Source of the DNA: Akanthomyces muscarius
Lineage: Eukaryota; Ascomycota; Sordariomycetes; Hypocreales; Cordycipitaceae
Direction of reading: 5' to 3'
Length of the DNA: 64,000 bases
NCBI RefSeq assembly: GCF_028009165.1
Contig: NC_079241.1
Coordinates: 5,952,001 to 6,016,000, forward strand
Shown here: positions 11,333-25,866 of the stretch, one piece after another
Numbering within the stretch: position 1 is the first letter of the stretch
How the letters are laid out: each line of letters begins with the position of its first letter
Made by a program: the position numbers and the translations under genes
Notes under the pieces: generated by a model
Told to the model about the DNA's origin: nothing
What the model saw: only the letters and a program-made list of their open reading frames with translations
Databases searched by the model: none

Positions 11333-13521
11333 ATGGAAGGCGCCGCGGCGTTTGGGTCTCCCAGTAACGGGGAGTCCCCCAACGGCAACCCTATTCTTGC
11401 ACAACCTCCTTTGGAAGGAGAGAACTCTGCAGGTGCTGGTCAAGGTACCGTGTCTCCTGCTGAAGCTCCTATACCCACACGGCATCAAACTAACGTCATC
11501 TAGCCGACGTGCAAATGTCGGAAACCGGCGCGCAAGAAGCAACCATTAAGCAAGATAGCTCCACGCCCAACCCTGCCGCCGCGTCCGAGAACCCGCTTGA
11601 TGCGCCTGTAGCCCCGGCCGCTGCCACCACCGCCCAGCCCGACGAAGAGATGGGCGACGCGCCAACAGAGGCCAAGGAAGGGGGTGAGACTGGTGCTGGT
11701 GCTGCCGAAACTGAAGGTCAAGAGACCAAGTCAAAGGAGACTATCGAGTCCGCGGCTCGCGATCACCTCATCTCGCAGGCTCATGCCATCGTTCTCCCCA
11801 GCTACTCGACCTGGTTCGACATGAACGCCATCCACGAGATTGAGCGCAAGGCCATGTCCGAGTTCTTCAACAACCGCAACCGAAGCAAAACCCCGGCTGT
11901 GTATAAAGACTACCGCGATTTTATGATCAACACCTACCGCCTCAACCCTGTCGAATACCTCACCGTCACTGCCTGCCGCAGAAACTTGGCAGGTGATGTT
12001 TGCGCCATTATGCGTGTGCATGCTTTCCTCGAGCAGTGGGGTTTGATCAATTACCAGGTACGATTTACTCTTGACCTATTTATTCTATGAGCGTGTAGCT
12101 GACTGAGATATCAGGTCGATGCCGAGCAGCGCCCATCACCTGTGGGCCCGCCTTTTACTGGCCATTTCAAGATTATCTGCGACACGCCTCGCGGTCTGCA
12201 ACCCTGGCAGCCGTCTGCTGATCCTATTGTGCTCGAGGGCAAGAAGAATGCCGACACTGAAAGCAAGGCAACCGCGGCCGCACCCTCCAAGGGCGACCTC
12301 AACCTGGAGATCGGACGCAACATCTACGAAGCCAACGCCAAGGGAACCACCGTCAGTAAGATTGAATCTGGTGCGAACGGCGAATCTGCTGCCACAAACG
12401 GTGTGACTGGCTCGCCCGACCTCACCAAGACCCCGATCGCCAAGGTCAATTGCCACCAGTGTGGCAACGACTGCACTCGCGTCTACTACCATAGCAACCA
12501 GACAGATGCCAGTACAAAGGGCAAGTTTGATCTGTGCCCCAGCTGCTTCACCGAGGGCCGTCTGCCCGCCAACCACACCGCTAGCATGTATGCCAAGGTT
12601 GAGAACCCTACGTACACTGCGACCGTTGACCGCGATGCTCCCTGGACCGACGCTGAGACCTTGAGGCTCCTTGAGGGACTCGAGCGATTCGATGATGACT
12701 GGGGTGAGATTGCCGAGCATGTTGGCACACGTACAAGAGAGGAGTGCGTGCTGCAGTTCCTGCAGCTGGACATTGAGGAGAAGTACCTTGACGCGGAGAC
12801 ACAACCAAATGCCCCATCTGGCCTCTCTCTGCTAGGATCCCAGGGTGGCCAGCTACCTTTCAGCCAAGTGGACAACCCCGTCATGTCGGTTGTTGGCTTC
12901 CTCGCGAGCCTTGCTGATCCCGCCAGCACTGCTGCCGCTGCCAACAAGTCTGCGGAAGCCCTGAAGCGCAATCTTCGCAAGCAGCTGGATGGAAGCAAGA
13001 CTGCCACCAACGGCGGCAGTGCCGAGGCTGGAGACGACAAGGAGAAGAACGAGTCGATGGATCTGGACGTCCGTAAGGAGGACCCCAGCACCAAGCAGTC
13101 GAAGAGCGCCGAGTTGGCATCTATCCCGCTGGCTTCGATGGGAGCTCGCGCGGCCGCGTTTGCTTCCCACGAGGAGCGTGAGATGACGCGCCTGATCTCT
13201 GCGGCGACCAACGTCATGCTGCAGAAGCTGGAACTGAAGCTCCAATACTTTGGCGAGCTGGAGGCTGTTCTCCGTGAGGAGCGCCGAGAGCTTGAGCGGG
13301 GCCGTCAACAACTATTTTTGGACCGCCTTGCGTTCCGTAAGCGTGTGCGGGAGGTGCAGGACGGCCTGCAGGCGGCGGCGGAAGCCGGGGGCGAGCAGGC
13401 TGCACGCCTGGCGCAAGACGCCATGCGGGACGGCGACTCGCTTGGATTCCAGGCGGTGCCGGCCGGGGCCGGTATGCAGCCCCCGAGCGCGGAGGGCGCA
13501 GTCAAGTCATTCGAGGCGTAA
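11333..13521 (+). CDS. SWI3: SWI/SNF-RSC chromatin remodelling subunit (SWI3/RSC8/SMARCC type)
   Basis: This is a core scaffold subunit of SWI/SNF-family nucleosome remodelling complexes. Exons 11333-11444, 11504-12057 and 12115-13521 encode 690 residues. Domains in order are a Pro/Ala-rich acidic start, a SWIRM domain (about 128-222, with [18 protein letters not shown] and [16 protein letters not shown]), and a ZZ-type zinc finger (about 331-375, CHQCGNDC and LCPSCF). A SANT domain follows (about 399-445, [20 protein letters not shown]), then a C-terminal helical dimerisation region ([19 protein letters not shown]) running into a long charged coiled coil. This order matches the Swi3/Rsc8/Moira family. 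Whether it serves SWI/SNF, RSC or both cannot be told from sequence. It is divergent from ETFA. Confidence 0.95.
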
Positions 13522-14838
13522 TAAGTATGACATAAAAAATAATACCAAAGAGCGGCGTCTGGATTTACAGGGTATTGGAGAGTAGGAGATTTCGCTAGGA
13601 TCGCGTGGAAGCAAAAGGAAGATTGGTACAAATATTGGGCAGCGACAGGATAATGCTGCTGAGTGGTCAGAGGAAAGATTGGCAGAGAGTGAGCCGCAAC
13701 GGCGCGTAAGCTTGTTTATTTTACATGTAGTAGTACTGGTTTTGGAGTTTCTGGGCTCAATGACATGAACTTTGTTTTGCTAAAAGCTGCTTGGTTGGTT
13801 GCTTGTCGCGTGTGAATTGGAATGGCTGCTTGTGAATGATTCACAGATGTCAGGTCAGCGCAGCTGGCTCACCAAGTTTGTTACACCCAGCAGTATGTCT
13901 GCATTGAGCGTGTGAAATACGGATTGCGACGCCGACCTATTAGTTATACTGGGGAAGGCAAACAATGGAGGGCCGACCGGAGAGATGGGCCAGGAGAGCA
14001 AAAGTCCGTACGTGGTCATGATGGGGATGGGGATGGAGGCTAGCGCGAGATGAGATGGTGATGGTGGCAGGGGATTGCGGAGTGAGGGCAACGGTCGAGT
14101 CGGCTGAGCGTGTTTAATAAGATATGAGGTAATGGCATTGCCTATCCGTACATGCGATTGGGACATTCGTGTGTTCAGTGGAGATGTTTGTCTTGAGGTG
14201 TTTTCTGGAACATGTCGGCTGTCTGGTGGTGGTGGTGGTCGGTGGTCGGTGGTCAAGTGGTTCAAGTGGTGTTCGGGCCAGAGGAAGTGGATTGTTACTG
14301 CGGAGCACGCCGGGGCCCTACGGGGGAGGCTACGGGGCAGTTCTGGGGGGAATGATGGGGGGCGTTTGGTGGGATGAGTGCCTGTAACAGGCGCTGGGCC
14401 TCGGTGGTGTCGCTTGTCTCTGTACCTACAGTGGACTGGCTGCCTGGTCTCTGTCTTGGGGTACACAGGGTCAGCGGCGGAACGAGGCCAGCACTCAGGT
14501 ACCCTGAAACCCGGAACCGCCAGTTGACCTCGGCTGTCATGGAGCTGGCCGGTCCAAGCAGATGGGTCTCCCCGGCAGCCACGGGCCAATCGCCCGCTAA
14601 AAAGAGCCAGAGAGAGACACAGAGACGGCCACGACCACCCACTGTGGCCTGCCAGGCATGTGGCTCGGCTCGCTCGCCCCGGCTTTACTGAGAGCATGGT
14701 AGCCAGCCAGCCCAGGTTCAAACTCTCCGTCACAGGCGATTTGCACGAGATTGAAATCCCTCCCGTCCCCAAGCTAGGCCACCACACCTCACCTTCGTCT
14801 TCTCTCTTCCTTTCTGCAACACGTGAAAGCCATTGGCC
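13522..14838. other. Intergenic region between SWI3 and carnitine acetyltransferase
   Basis: About 1.3 kb with GGT-rich low-complexity sequence near 14220-14275. A long minus-strand open frame (13855-14862) crosses it but has no domain and begins at a non-ATG codon, so it is not called. The right end should hold the promoter of the acetyltransferase gene. Confidence 0.5.
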
Positions 14839-14904
14839 ATGTTGACGTCTATCCGCAACCAAGGATTGAGGAACAGCTTCCGCAGACTAGCCACTACACC
14901 TACG
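14839..14904 (+). other. Possible alternative first exon with mitochondrial presequence (carnitine acetyltransferase)
   Basis: From the ATG at 14839 an open frame reads MLTSIRNQGLRNSFRRLA, an Arg-rich, acid-free amphipathic start like a matrix-targeting peptide. A GT at 14905 could join in frame to the acceptor CTAAACAG at 15149, placing it ahead of the downstream ATG at 15159. A GT at 14909 could instead join in the right phase to the exon at 15251. Fungal carnitine acetyltransferase genes are known to make mitochondrial and peroxisomal forms from one locus by alternative starts. The exact splice is inferred. Confidence 0.55.
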
Positions 14905-15158
14905 GTTCGTACAGCCATCTCACCCTCCTCTGCCTCTCTGCCCGCCGAACGCGCGACCGTCCCGTTCGGCTATCTGCGAATCGAGCCCCCCAAACTTTAG
15001 TTCAACTGCAGTTTTGCAAGTTTGACCAAATTGCTTTCGCAATAGCTTGTTGAAACGCAGACAAGAATCGCCAGTCGCCGCGCTCACCATCACCGCTCGC
15101 TTCCCGTTCCATGTCAGCTGCTGACCGCGATATTGCGCACACTAAACAGACTCTCACA

Positions 15159-17040
15159 ATGGCCCGAGGAAAGCACACTTTGCCGCAAGGTATGTCCAAT
15201 GACAATAATATTGCCCAACACTCGCCAATGTTACTAACGTCTACTCGCAGGCTACGTCGAGGACGCCTCCAAGGGTGCCATGCTGCGATTCCAAGACTCG
15301 CTGCCCCGCCTGCCCGTCCCGACGCTCGAGGAGACGGCCAGCAGATACCTCAAGAGCCTGCGCCCACTGCTGACCCCCGCCGAGCTCAAGAACACCGAGG
15401 CCGCCGTCCAGGAGTTTGTCCAGCCCGGCGGCGTCGGCAGCAAGCTGCAGGAGAAGCTGCAGGCCAAGGCCGCCGACTCCAAGACCAAGAACTGGATCTA
15501 TGAGTGGTGGAACGATGCCGCCTACCTCACCTACCGCGACCCCGTCGTGCCCTACGTGAGCTACTTCTACTCGCACCGCGACGACCGCAAGCGTCGCGAC
15601 CCCGCCAAGCGCGCCGCCGCCATCTCCTCGGCCGTCCTCGAGTTCAAGAAGATGGTCGACGAGGGCTCCCTCGAGCCCGAGTACATGAAGAAGCTGCCTA
15701 TCTGCATGGACAGCTACAAGTGGATGTTCAACTGCTCCCGCGTCGCCGCCAAGCCCGCCGATTACCCGCAAAAGTACTCGGCTGACGCCAACAAGCACAT
15801 CCTCGTCATCCGCAAGAACCAGTTCTTCAAGGTCCTCCACGAGGTCAACGGCAAGCAGCTCAACCCCTCGGAGCTCGAGCAGCAGTTCCGCCGCGTCTAC
15901 GAGACGGCCCAGTACGTCGCCCCCGTCGGCGCCCTGACCTCGGAGAACCGCGACGTCTGGACCGACGCCCGCGCCGTCCTCCTCGACGCCAGCCCCAAGA
16001 ATAAGGCCGTCCTCGAGGCCATCGAGGGCTCGTCCTTTGTCGTCTGCCTCGACGACGCCGCCCCTGTCACCCTCGAGGAGCGCGCGCACGCCTACTGGCA
16101 CGGCGACGGCGCCAACCGCTGGTACGACAAGCCCCTCCAGTTCATCGTCAACGACAACGGCACCTCGGGCTTCATGGGCGAGCACTCCATGATGGACGGC
16201 ACCCCGACCCACCGCCTCAACGACTACGTCGGCGACCTCATCTTCAACAACAAGCTCGACCTCTCCGAGGCTCCCGTCCGCTCCGACCTGCCCGAACCCC
16301 AGGTTCTCCGCTTCGAGGTCACCCAGGCCGTCCAGGCCGAGATTGACCGCGCCGTCGCCGACTTCAAGCGCGTCATCGGCGAGCACCAGCTTGCCGTCCA
16401 GGCCTACCAGGGCTACGGCAAGGGCCTCATCAAGAAGTTCAAGTGCTCCCCGGACGCCTACGTCCAGATGCTCATTCAGCTCGCCTACTTTAAGATGTAC
16501 GGCAAGAACCGCCCCACGTACGAGTCGGCCGCGACGCGCCGCTTCCAGCTCGGCCGCACCGAGACGTGCCGCACCCTCTCCGAGGAATCGTCCAACTGGT
16601 GCAAGGCCATGGCCGACGCCTCGGTCGACGACAAGACCCGGGTCGAGCTCTTCCACAAGGCCATCAAGGGCCACCTCGAGTACATCACCGCCGCCTCGGA
16701 CGGCAAGGGCGTCGACCGCCACCTCTTTGGCCTCAAGAAGCTGCTCGAGCCCGGTCAGGAGGTCCCCGCCATCTACAAGGATGCTGCTTTCGCCTACTCG
16801 AGCTCTTGGTACATTTCCTCCTCGCAGCTGAGCTCCGAGTACTTCAACGGCTACGGATGGAGCCAGGTCATTGATGGAGGATTCGGCATCGCCTACATGA
16901 TCAACGAGGACAGCATCAACTTCAACGTCGTCTCCAAGGGCCTCGGCAGCGACCGCATGAGCTACTACCTCAACGAGGCCGCCGGCGACATGCGCGAGCT
17001 CCTCGTCCCCACCCTCGAGGCTCCCAAGGCCAAGCTGTAA
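15159..17040 (+). CDS. Carnitine O-acetyltransferase (peroxisomal form; dual-targeted gene)
   Basis: It exchanges acetyl groups between CoA and carnitine so that acetyl units leave peroxisomes and enter mitochondria during growth on fatty acids or acetate. Exons 15159-15189 and 15251-17040 encode 606 residues. Family landmarks are LPRLPVPTLEETASRYL near the N-terminus, catalytic His322 in GEHSMMDGTPTHR, the KKFKCSPDAY and ATRRFQLGRTETCRT region that binds CoA and carnitine, and SSSQLSSEYFNGYGWSQV. The protein ends in Ala-Lys-Leu, a PTS1 peroxisomal signal. An upstream exon could add a mitochondrial presequence. It is homologous to Aspergillus AcuJ and Magnaporthe Pth2. Third codon positions are extremely C-rich, which points to strong expression and explains a 610-codon antisense open frame. 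Confidence 0.95.
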
Positions 17041-17718
17041 ACTACAAACTCGCACGAATTGTTCCTCGTCCAACCGCCCCGTTCGTCTTTGCCCGGGGTT
17101 TGTTTTCTTTTTTTTTTTTTGTTATTTCCGTTTATTTCCTTTACATTTTCTCCAAGCATAGAACTTTGCATCATGATTCCAAGAGAGCGGACGGACAGGC
17201 CCTGTTTTGTTTTCTTTCTGGTTGAGCCTGGTTCTCTTCCCCGCCGCTGTGCTATGCGAACATTAGACGGAGAAGAAAAAAAGAAGTACGCATGTGATGT
17301 TGAGAGGAAAGAGAGAGAAGAAAGCTCAGTTATGTCCTCTAGTGCCGCCGCACCAATTGTTGGATAGACGTGGTGGCGCGCTGGCACAGGATGCTGGTGT
17401 CGTCTCGTTGTATTCTATATCTTTTTGTTTGATAGAAAGCAAAGTAGGAGAACAAGAAAAAACATTAGCGCCGATATTCTACGTCGATTTTATGGGCAGA
17501 TCGGTGTAAAAAAAACATGACATTTCATGGCTAAGGCTTTTTGAATAATGTATACTACAAGATTCAGTCGCATGCTCCCCCACCCCCCCTCTTCCGCCCG
17601 CTCCATCTACCTATTCTTACATGACGCTCCCCAACAACAGACCGACAGATTTCTCAGTACAACCTCTTCCCACGTGAGAGTTTGCTCAGTCTTTGTTTTT
17701 TTTTTTGTTTTTGTTTTT
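17041..17718. other. Convergent 3' region, T-rich
   Basis: Contains long T runs (17107-17120 and 17697-17720) and A-rich tracts, and presumably the 3' untranslated regions of the acetyltransferase and of cyclase-associated protein. No gene is seen. Confidence 0.6.
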
Positions 17719-19596
17719 TTAGCCAGCATGGGCCACAATCTCATTGACCAGCTCGCCCTTGTCGGCGTCGTAGTACGTGCACATCTGCGACGGCAGCGGC
17801 ACCTCCCTGTAGTCGTCGTCGGCGCCGGCAATGACGTTGAGGTTGATGCCGTCCGACTTGCTGTGGAAGATTTGCGTGGCGGTGCTCTCCTTGCTAAAGT
17901 AGATTTGCGCGCCGTCGACCTGGTCCATCATGACGGTCGGGATGGTGCCGAGCACCTGCAGGGCAAAGTTTTGCGCCTTGACCACGTCGACCGTGGACAC
18001 GAGCGTGTCGACGACGAGCGAGAGCCGGCTCGAGTTCTCGACCGTCACCTGGTTGGCCTTGCCGCGGACGATGATGGCCGTGTTGTTGCACCGGCTGATG
18101 AGGACCGAGTGGTTGAGCTCGGCCTGGATCTCAATCGGCGCAGCTTCCCTTTCGTAGTTTTCCTAGAGACAGTGACACGATTTTGTTAATCTAAAGAAGA
18201 GGGAGAAAAAACACGAGTACATCGAACCGAGACGAGGAGCACCTACGATGATCCATTTGTTGCCTTCAAGCACCTTCTTGGAGGGCTTCTTCATGCGCAT
18301 GCTCTCGGGCTTGGGCTTCTTGCCCGGGGCAGGGCTCTTGGGGCGGTCGTTGGCGGCGGGCACGCTGGTGTTGGTGCGCAACGAGGGGTTCTTGTGCGTC
18401 ATCTGGGACTTGTCGACCTTGCGCAGGCCCTTGGTGACGGCATCGCCCTTGTTGAGCTCGGAGAAGACGGCTCCGAGACCGCCACTGGACGCGGCCGGCG
18501 CGGCCGGCGCGGCATCCTCGGCCTTGATGTCGAGAACCGGCGCAGGGCCAGGTGGCGGGGGAGGCGGGGGAGGAGGAGGACCGCCAGCAGAGGGAGCTGG
18601 GGGTGCAGGCGCACCGGCGCTGGGGGCCGAGTCGAGGGCCTTGATGACGGCAGCGGCGGGCTCGCCCTTGGGGTTCCAAGGAATGCCACTGGCAAAGTAC
18701 TGCTTGACGTAGTCGCGGAGCTGCTTGAATATTTGATAGAAGGACTGGATCCATTCGACCTGCTTCGGGTCCCTAACACGTATCTGTTAGCATGCATTGC
18801 GCAGCATGCAATGGTGCGCGGGAGTCATACTTGTCCTTGTGCTCCTTGATAACGCGGTTGCCAAAGAATTGGGCGGATCCGAGAAACTCTTCGACGTGGG
18901 TAAAGGGCTTGTGGCTGACGGTGACCCAGGCGAGGACCATGATGCCGTCGGCGACGGCGCTGAGCTGCGTGTACATGGCGTCAGAGCGGTTGGCCTCCTT
19001 GAGCTCGGTGACGGCCATGAGCGAGTCGTTGATGGGCTTGAGCAGGTCCTGGTACAGGGCCATGTCGGCGCCCTGCAGGTCGGGCTTGACGGACTTTGTG
19101 GTGATGAGGAGGAACTTGCGCTGGGCCTTGAAGCCGGCCATGACGTCGGCGGCCTGCTTGGCGACGAGGCCTCCGATCTCGTTGCTGCGGTTCACATAGT
19201 CGGCGACGGTCGTGTCGACAAAGGCGTCAAAGTCCTCAATGGATTCGGGCAGCTCCTCGGCGACGGGCTGCTGCTGCGGCGGCGGCGGCGGCGGCGCGGA
19301 TCGGGGCGTCGTGGTAGTCGAGGCATCGGGTGTCAGCGCGGCGGAGGACGAGGTAGGCGCGGCGAGGGCGCCGACATCCTTGGGGATCTCGGTCGACGTG
19401 GCAATGTCTTCGAGGCGCGAGGTGGCCGCTTCGAGTCTGGGACGGGTGAGAGGCTGTTAGCGGAGAGCCCATCGCTACGACTAGCTGCGGACGCTGTGGC
19501 CAGAAGCGAGGAGTTGTGCATAATTTGACGGTCTCTGGAGAGTGCTTACCGCTTGATCAGCGTCGTGAGGTTGTGCATGTGGCTTGCGGCGGCCAT
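17719..19596 (-). CDS. SRV2: Adenylyl cyclase-associated protein (CAP/Srv2)
   Basis: CAP recycles actin monomers, promotes cofilin-driven filament turnover and, in fungi, links actin to adenylyl cyclase. Four exons (19596-19550, 19436-18831, 18772-18247, 18162-17719) give 540 residues. The N-terminus has the cyclase-binding amphipathic RLE segment (LEAATSRLEDI), then a proline-rich stretch and the helical folded domain, including ADYVNRSNEIGG and HVEEFLGSAQFFGNRV. A second polyproline tract (GGPPPPPPPPPGPAP) and a WH2-like SQMTHKNPSLR follow. The C-terminal beta-helix CARP domain starts at KWIIENYE and ends with the KGELVNEIVAHAG tail. The donor-acceptor pairs keep the frame across all three introns, the last precisely at KWII/ENYE. 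Confidence 0.95.
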
Positions 19597-21082
19597 GATT
19601 GCGTCGCTGTCGTAGTTGTTCGCCGGGGTTGGTCAAATGGAATGGGAGGTCCAAGGGGGGCCCAGGGGGTAGGAGCAAGAGAGCAGTCTCGTAGGCCGGT
19701 ACAACAGGACCAGAAGCGTCCGGGAGGTATCAATGCTGAATTGGCGAGGGAGCCCAAAGACGGAGTATAGGATTTCAGGCTCCAAGTGAGGCTAGAGGTC
19801 GGTGTTGAGAGAGCAATGGGGCGCTGTTTTAGAGCCAGCTCTTGGGGATGACGACAAGTCACCAGTTGCCAGTCAGCCAGCCAGCCTGAGCTGGAGCTGG
19901 AGCTGGAGCTGCGACATGACGACTCTCCGCTCCCCCGCAGGCTGTTCCAGGGGTTGGCTGGCGCCCAAGCAACCACTGTAAAAGCCGGTGCCTGGTTTTT
20001 TCTGGCAGCGGGTAAGCTCCCGGAAGCTGCCTAGAAGATTGGCGCTGTAGGCCGCCGAGATGGGGAATACAGGCCACCTTTTAGTGTGCCGTTGATCGCT
20101 GCATTTTGCCATGCTGCCGTCTAGCGAATACAACCAGGCAGCCATTTAAAAAGAAAAAAAAAAGTTCTTTTAAAATAATCCTAAATCGAAGCTGCTGCTT
20201 GAACCCTTTGTCTCTTCTAGACAAAGTTGGGTTGAGTAGCACAAGCTTCCATGATGGTGTCCAAATGGATGCAGTTGTCTCGGACCATGTGTTGCGAGCA
20301 ACAAGGACATGTATAAACATCAGCAATGCATATTTGATCCCGGTTGCAAAATTGCCGCAATTTCTTTTACTTTTCTTTCCAGTAGTTTCGATTACTCGAA
20401 AGAGACTCATCATCATTCAACGGCAAGACTTGATCGATGCTTAGCCACCAATCAAGCACATCACGATGCCTACCCTGCATGATATCACCAATGACTTACC
20501 GTTATATACAGTGACATGCCTTCTATTCTTCCCATCCACCCGAGTCGTAGAGTCAGCTTCTTTATGCAAAGACTTTGCGCTATCAATCAAGGACGGATGG
20601 CGGCGGCCATAAGCCCAACGAGGTCGCTGCCTGACTTCTCAAGTGCGGTCCACAGAGCTGACTGAAGTGTGATGCGCCTGGGTAGCAACCCGCCCTCCCG
20701 AATATCGTTTACAAATGTGAAACCACGCCAGAATACAGTTTAATGCCAGTTTCGACGATGAGCAAAAGTGTAATTTTTTTTTTACAGCCTTGCAGCGTGA
20801 CCAAGATCCATTTCGTAGCCCGCCTTACACCAACCCGGTGGGCGCCCTTGCGACGTTCTTTTTCTGGGCTCTATCTATCTTCACCGCCGCTCCCATGCGC
20901 TCGACTTTCACGCTTGCATTGCACTCTCGACGGAGCCCTATCTGAGACACCCGTCAATCTTGCATGCAGGGTGCCGTTGACACCTCGTCCGACTTGGCAG
21001 CGCCGTTGCATCGCCAGGGCTACACACCACACATATTAGAGTGTCACTGAAGCCGACACAACGCCCTGTCCAACGAGCCAAC
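19597..21082. other. Divergent intergenic region CAP / PfkB kinase
   Basis: Nearly 1.5 kb with promoters for two divergent genes. It holds a hexanucleotide repeat at 19888-19911, a homopurine A-run near 20150-20162 and a T-run near 20775-20785. Small open frames have no recognisable motif. The transcribed leader of the kinase gene probably lies in the last few hundred bases. Confidence 0.5.
19888..19911 (+). repeat. Tandem hexamer (GAGCTG)x4
   Basis: Four perfect copies of GAGCTG lie in the intergenic region, about 290 bp upstream of the CAP start. Probably a simple-sequence repeat; no role can be assigned. Confidence 0.9.
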
Positions 21083-22390
21083 ATGGCGCCTCACTCAGAT
21101 GCCACCGACGGCGGTGACAACGACCCCAGAACGGCACCAATAGACTTTGTCACACTTGGCATGTTCATTATAGGTAAACTTCCACTGCTTTTACCAGGGG
21201 CAACCCCCCTGCAATTTTATCCCTCATCGCAAGTCTAACAATCTCTCACAGATGACATCGACTTCCTCCCACCAACGCCGTCCGTCACGGACATTCTCGG
21301 CGGCGCAGGCACGTACTCGGCGCTGGGCGCCCGCCTGCTGTCGCCGTCGTCGCTGTCCACCACCGTCGGCTGGGTCGTCGACAAGGGCTCCGACTTCCCG
21401 CCCGCGCTGGCCAAGCTCATCGACACGTGGGACACGCACGCCGTGTACCGGCACGACGCGGCGCGGCTGACGACGCGCGGCTGGAACGGCTACGAGGCCG
21501 GCGCCGACCAGAAGCGCGCCTTCAGGTACATGACGCCCAAGAAGCGCCTCACCGCCGCCGACCTGGACCCGGCGCTGCTGCAGGCCAAGTCGTTCCACCT
21601 CATCTGCTCGCCGCTGCGCTGCCAGGAGCTCGTCGGCGACATCACCGCGCGCCGCCGCGACGTCATGCCGCGCGAGGCCTACACCCGGCCCGTCTTCGTC
21701 TGGGAGCCCGTCCCGGACCTGTGCCACCCCAACGAGCTGCTCAACTGCACAAACTGCCTGCCGCTCGTCGACGTCTGCAGCCCCAACCACGCCGAGCTCG
21801 CCGCCTTTCTCGGCGGCGACGGCCTCGACCCGGACACGGGCGCCATCTCGGCCGACGCCGTCGAGCAGGCCTGCGAGCAGCTGCTGGCCAGCATGCCCCT
21901 GCAGTCGTACGCCTTTGTCGTCCGCGCCGGCGACAAGGGCTGCTACGTCGCCAAGAACGGCGGCCGCAAGCGCAAGAGGCCCGAGGGCGCAAAGACGGCG
22001 CGCCGCAAGGCCCTGATCCACGGCTCGCTGCAGCCCGACACCGACATGGAGTCGCTGCTGGCCGGCCTGCTGCAGGGCGATGACGGCATCGTTGACTCGG
22101 AAGAGATTGAAGTCGATCCTGGTGTTCAGAAATGGATCCCGGCGTACCATCAGGACGCTGCCAAGGTCGTGGATCCGACGGGTGGCGGCAACACCTTCCT
22201 CGGAGGCTTGTCTGTGGCCCTTGCCCGCGACGAGGACGTCGAGACGGCGGCCATCTGGGGCACTGTCGCCGCGAGCTTTGCCATTGAGCAGGTCGGCCCG
22301 CCGACTCTGGGCAAGGACGATAACGGCGAGGAGACTTGGAACGGTGTGAGCCCACTCTCGCGATTGCGTGAGTTTCAAGACCGCCTATAA
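21083..22390 (+). CDS. PfkB-family (ribokinase-like) protein, Mak32 type
   Basis: Two exons (21083-21173 and 21252-22390) encode 409 residues. The fold is suggested by DILGGAGTYSALGARLL near residue 40, the substrate-side Gly-rich motif of PfkB kinases, and by VVDPTGGGNTFLGGL near the end, which occupies the position of the ATP/anion-hole signature 2. The protein resembles yeast Mak32, known genetically from maintenance of the L-A dsRNA killer system, whose biochemical role is unclear. The catalytic Asp of the usual GAGD motif appears as Asn (GGGN), so kinase activity is doubtful. A basic insert (KNGGRKRKRPEG) could act as a nuclear signal. The gene is convergent with MCM3, with 266 bp between stops. 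Confidence 0.85.
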
Positions 22391-22656
22391 AAGGCGCCAT
22401 ATAAAAGCAGCAAAATTTATGAGTTTCATGTCTTATTCCTAGTGTTGGAAACGTAGTCAGGGTCGGATAAAAAAGGACGGGTTATAAAAGTCATTTGATA
22501 TATCATAGTCGGCATCCATTTGGAAAGCTTTAATTTTACATTATTTACCATCCATCCAAACATAAGTCCCATTCATGAAAACATTGCACTTAGATTAACA
22601 CCCCTGACGCCAACATATTAACCTCGAAAAAGGCAACCAAGAACTTAACCGCTTCT

Positions 22657-25433
<2,777 letters not shown>

Positions 25434-25866
25434 GGTGGGAAAATATGCTATGAAGCCACGGCTTTGTTGATGGGAAAGTTGAATGACCAAGAGGGACAAG
25501 TGGGATGAGAGGTGAAGTGTGGCAGGGCTTGGTGGTTAGTGGACACGCGAAAACGCGTCTGGACGCGACATCTCGCGTAAAGTGGTTACAGCGCGGGCAG
25601 TTGCTCCCTGGAGCTAATCTTGGCAGGGAGACAAGGAGGTTACTAAGCAGAGGAGCAACGGCGCGAGTTGCCCGTGCTGGCCAGGAGCCAACGTGCCCCA
25701 CCCGGAGTCGACAGCTTGACAGCCATCTTGTCTCATATTGACTGGCTACAATCAAGGCTCGGCATCGCATATTCGCTAGAGACGTGTCTTTGTCCCGATA
25801 TCAACACGTACTGTTGATCGGCGATCCCTGCACCCCTAATTGCGAAGGGCCTTCGCAAACGGAAAG
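25434..25866. promoter_or_regulatory. Bidirectional promoter MCM3 / EXO70
   Basis: Divergent promoter of 433 bp. The MCM3-proximal half has a cluster of CGCG-containing elements: CGCGAAAACGCGT at 25546-25558, ACGCGA at 25563-25568 and TCGCGT at 25573-25578. This resembles the MCB and SCB sites bound by MBF/SBF at G1/S, which would suit a replication gene. No coding sequence is present. Confidence 0.55.

Noticed and set aside
14711..14724. T-loop-like GGTTCAAACTC, possible tRNA
   Set aside because: No matching acceptor stem, D-arm or anticodon arm could be found around it.
13855..14862. 335-codon minus-strand open frame upstream of carnitine acetyltransferase
   Set aside because: Starts at TTG, Pro/Arg/Ser-rich without any motif, no conserved-looking block, and overlaps the putative promoter and alternative first exon of the gene on the other strand. 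A chance open frame in GC-rich DNA is more likely.
15241..17073. 610-codon open frame antisense to carnitine acetyltransferase
   Set aside because: It mirrors the sense gene exactly and arises from the strong C-ending codon bias, which removes stops on the opposite strand. Its Val/Leu/Asp/Gly-rich translation has no domain.
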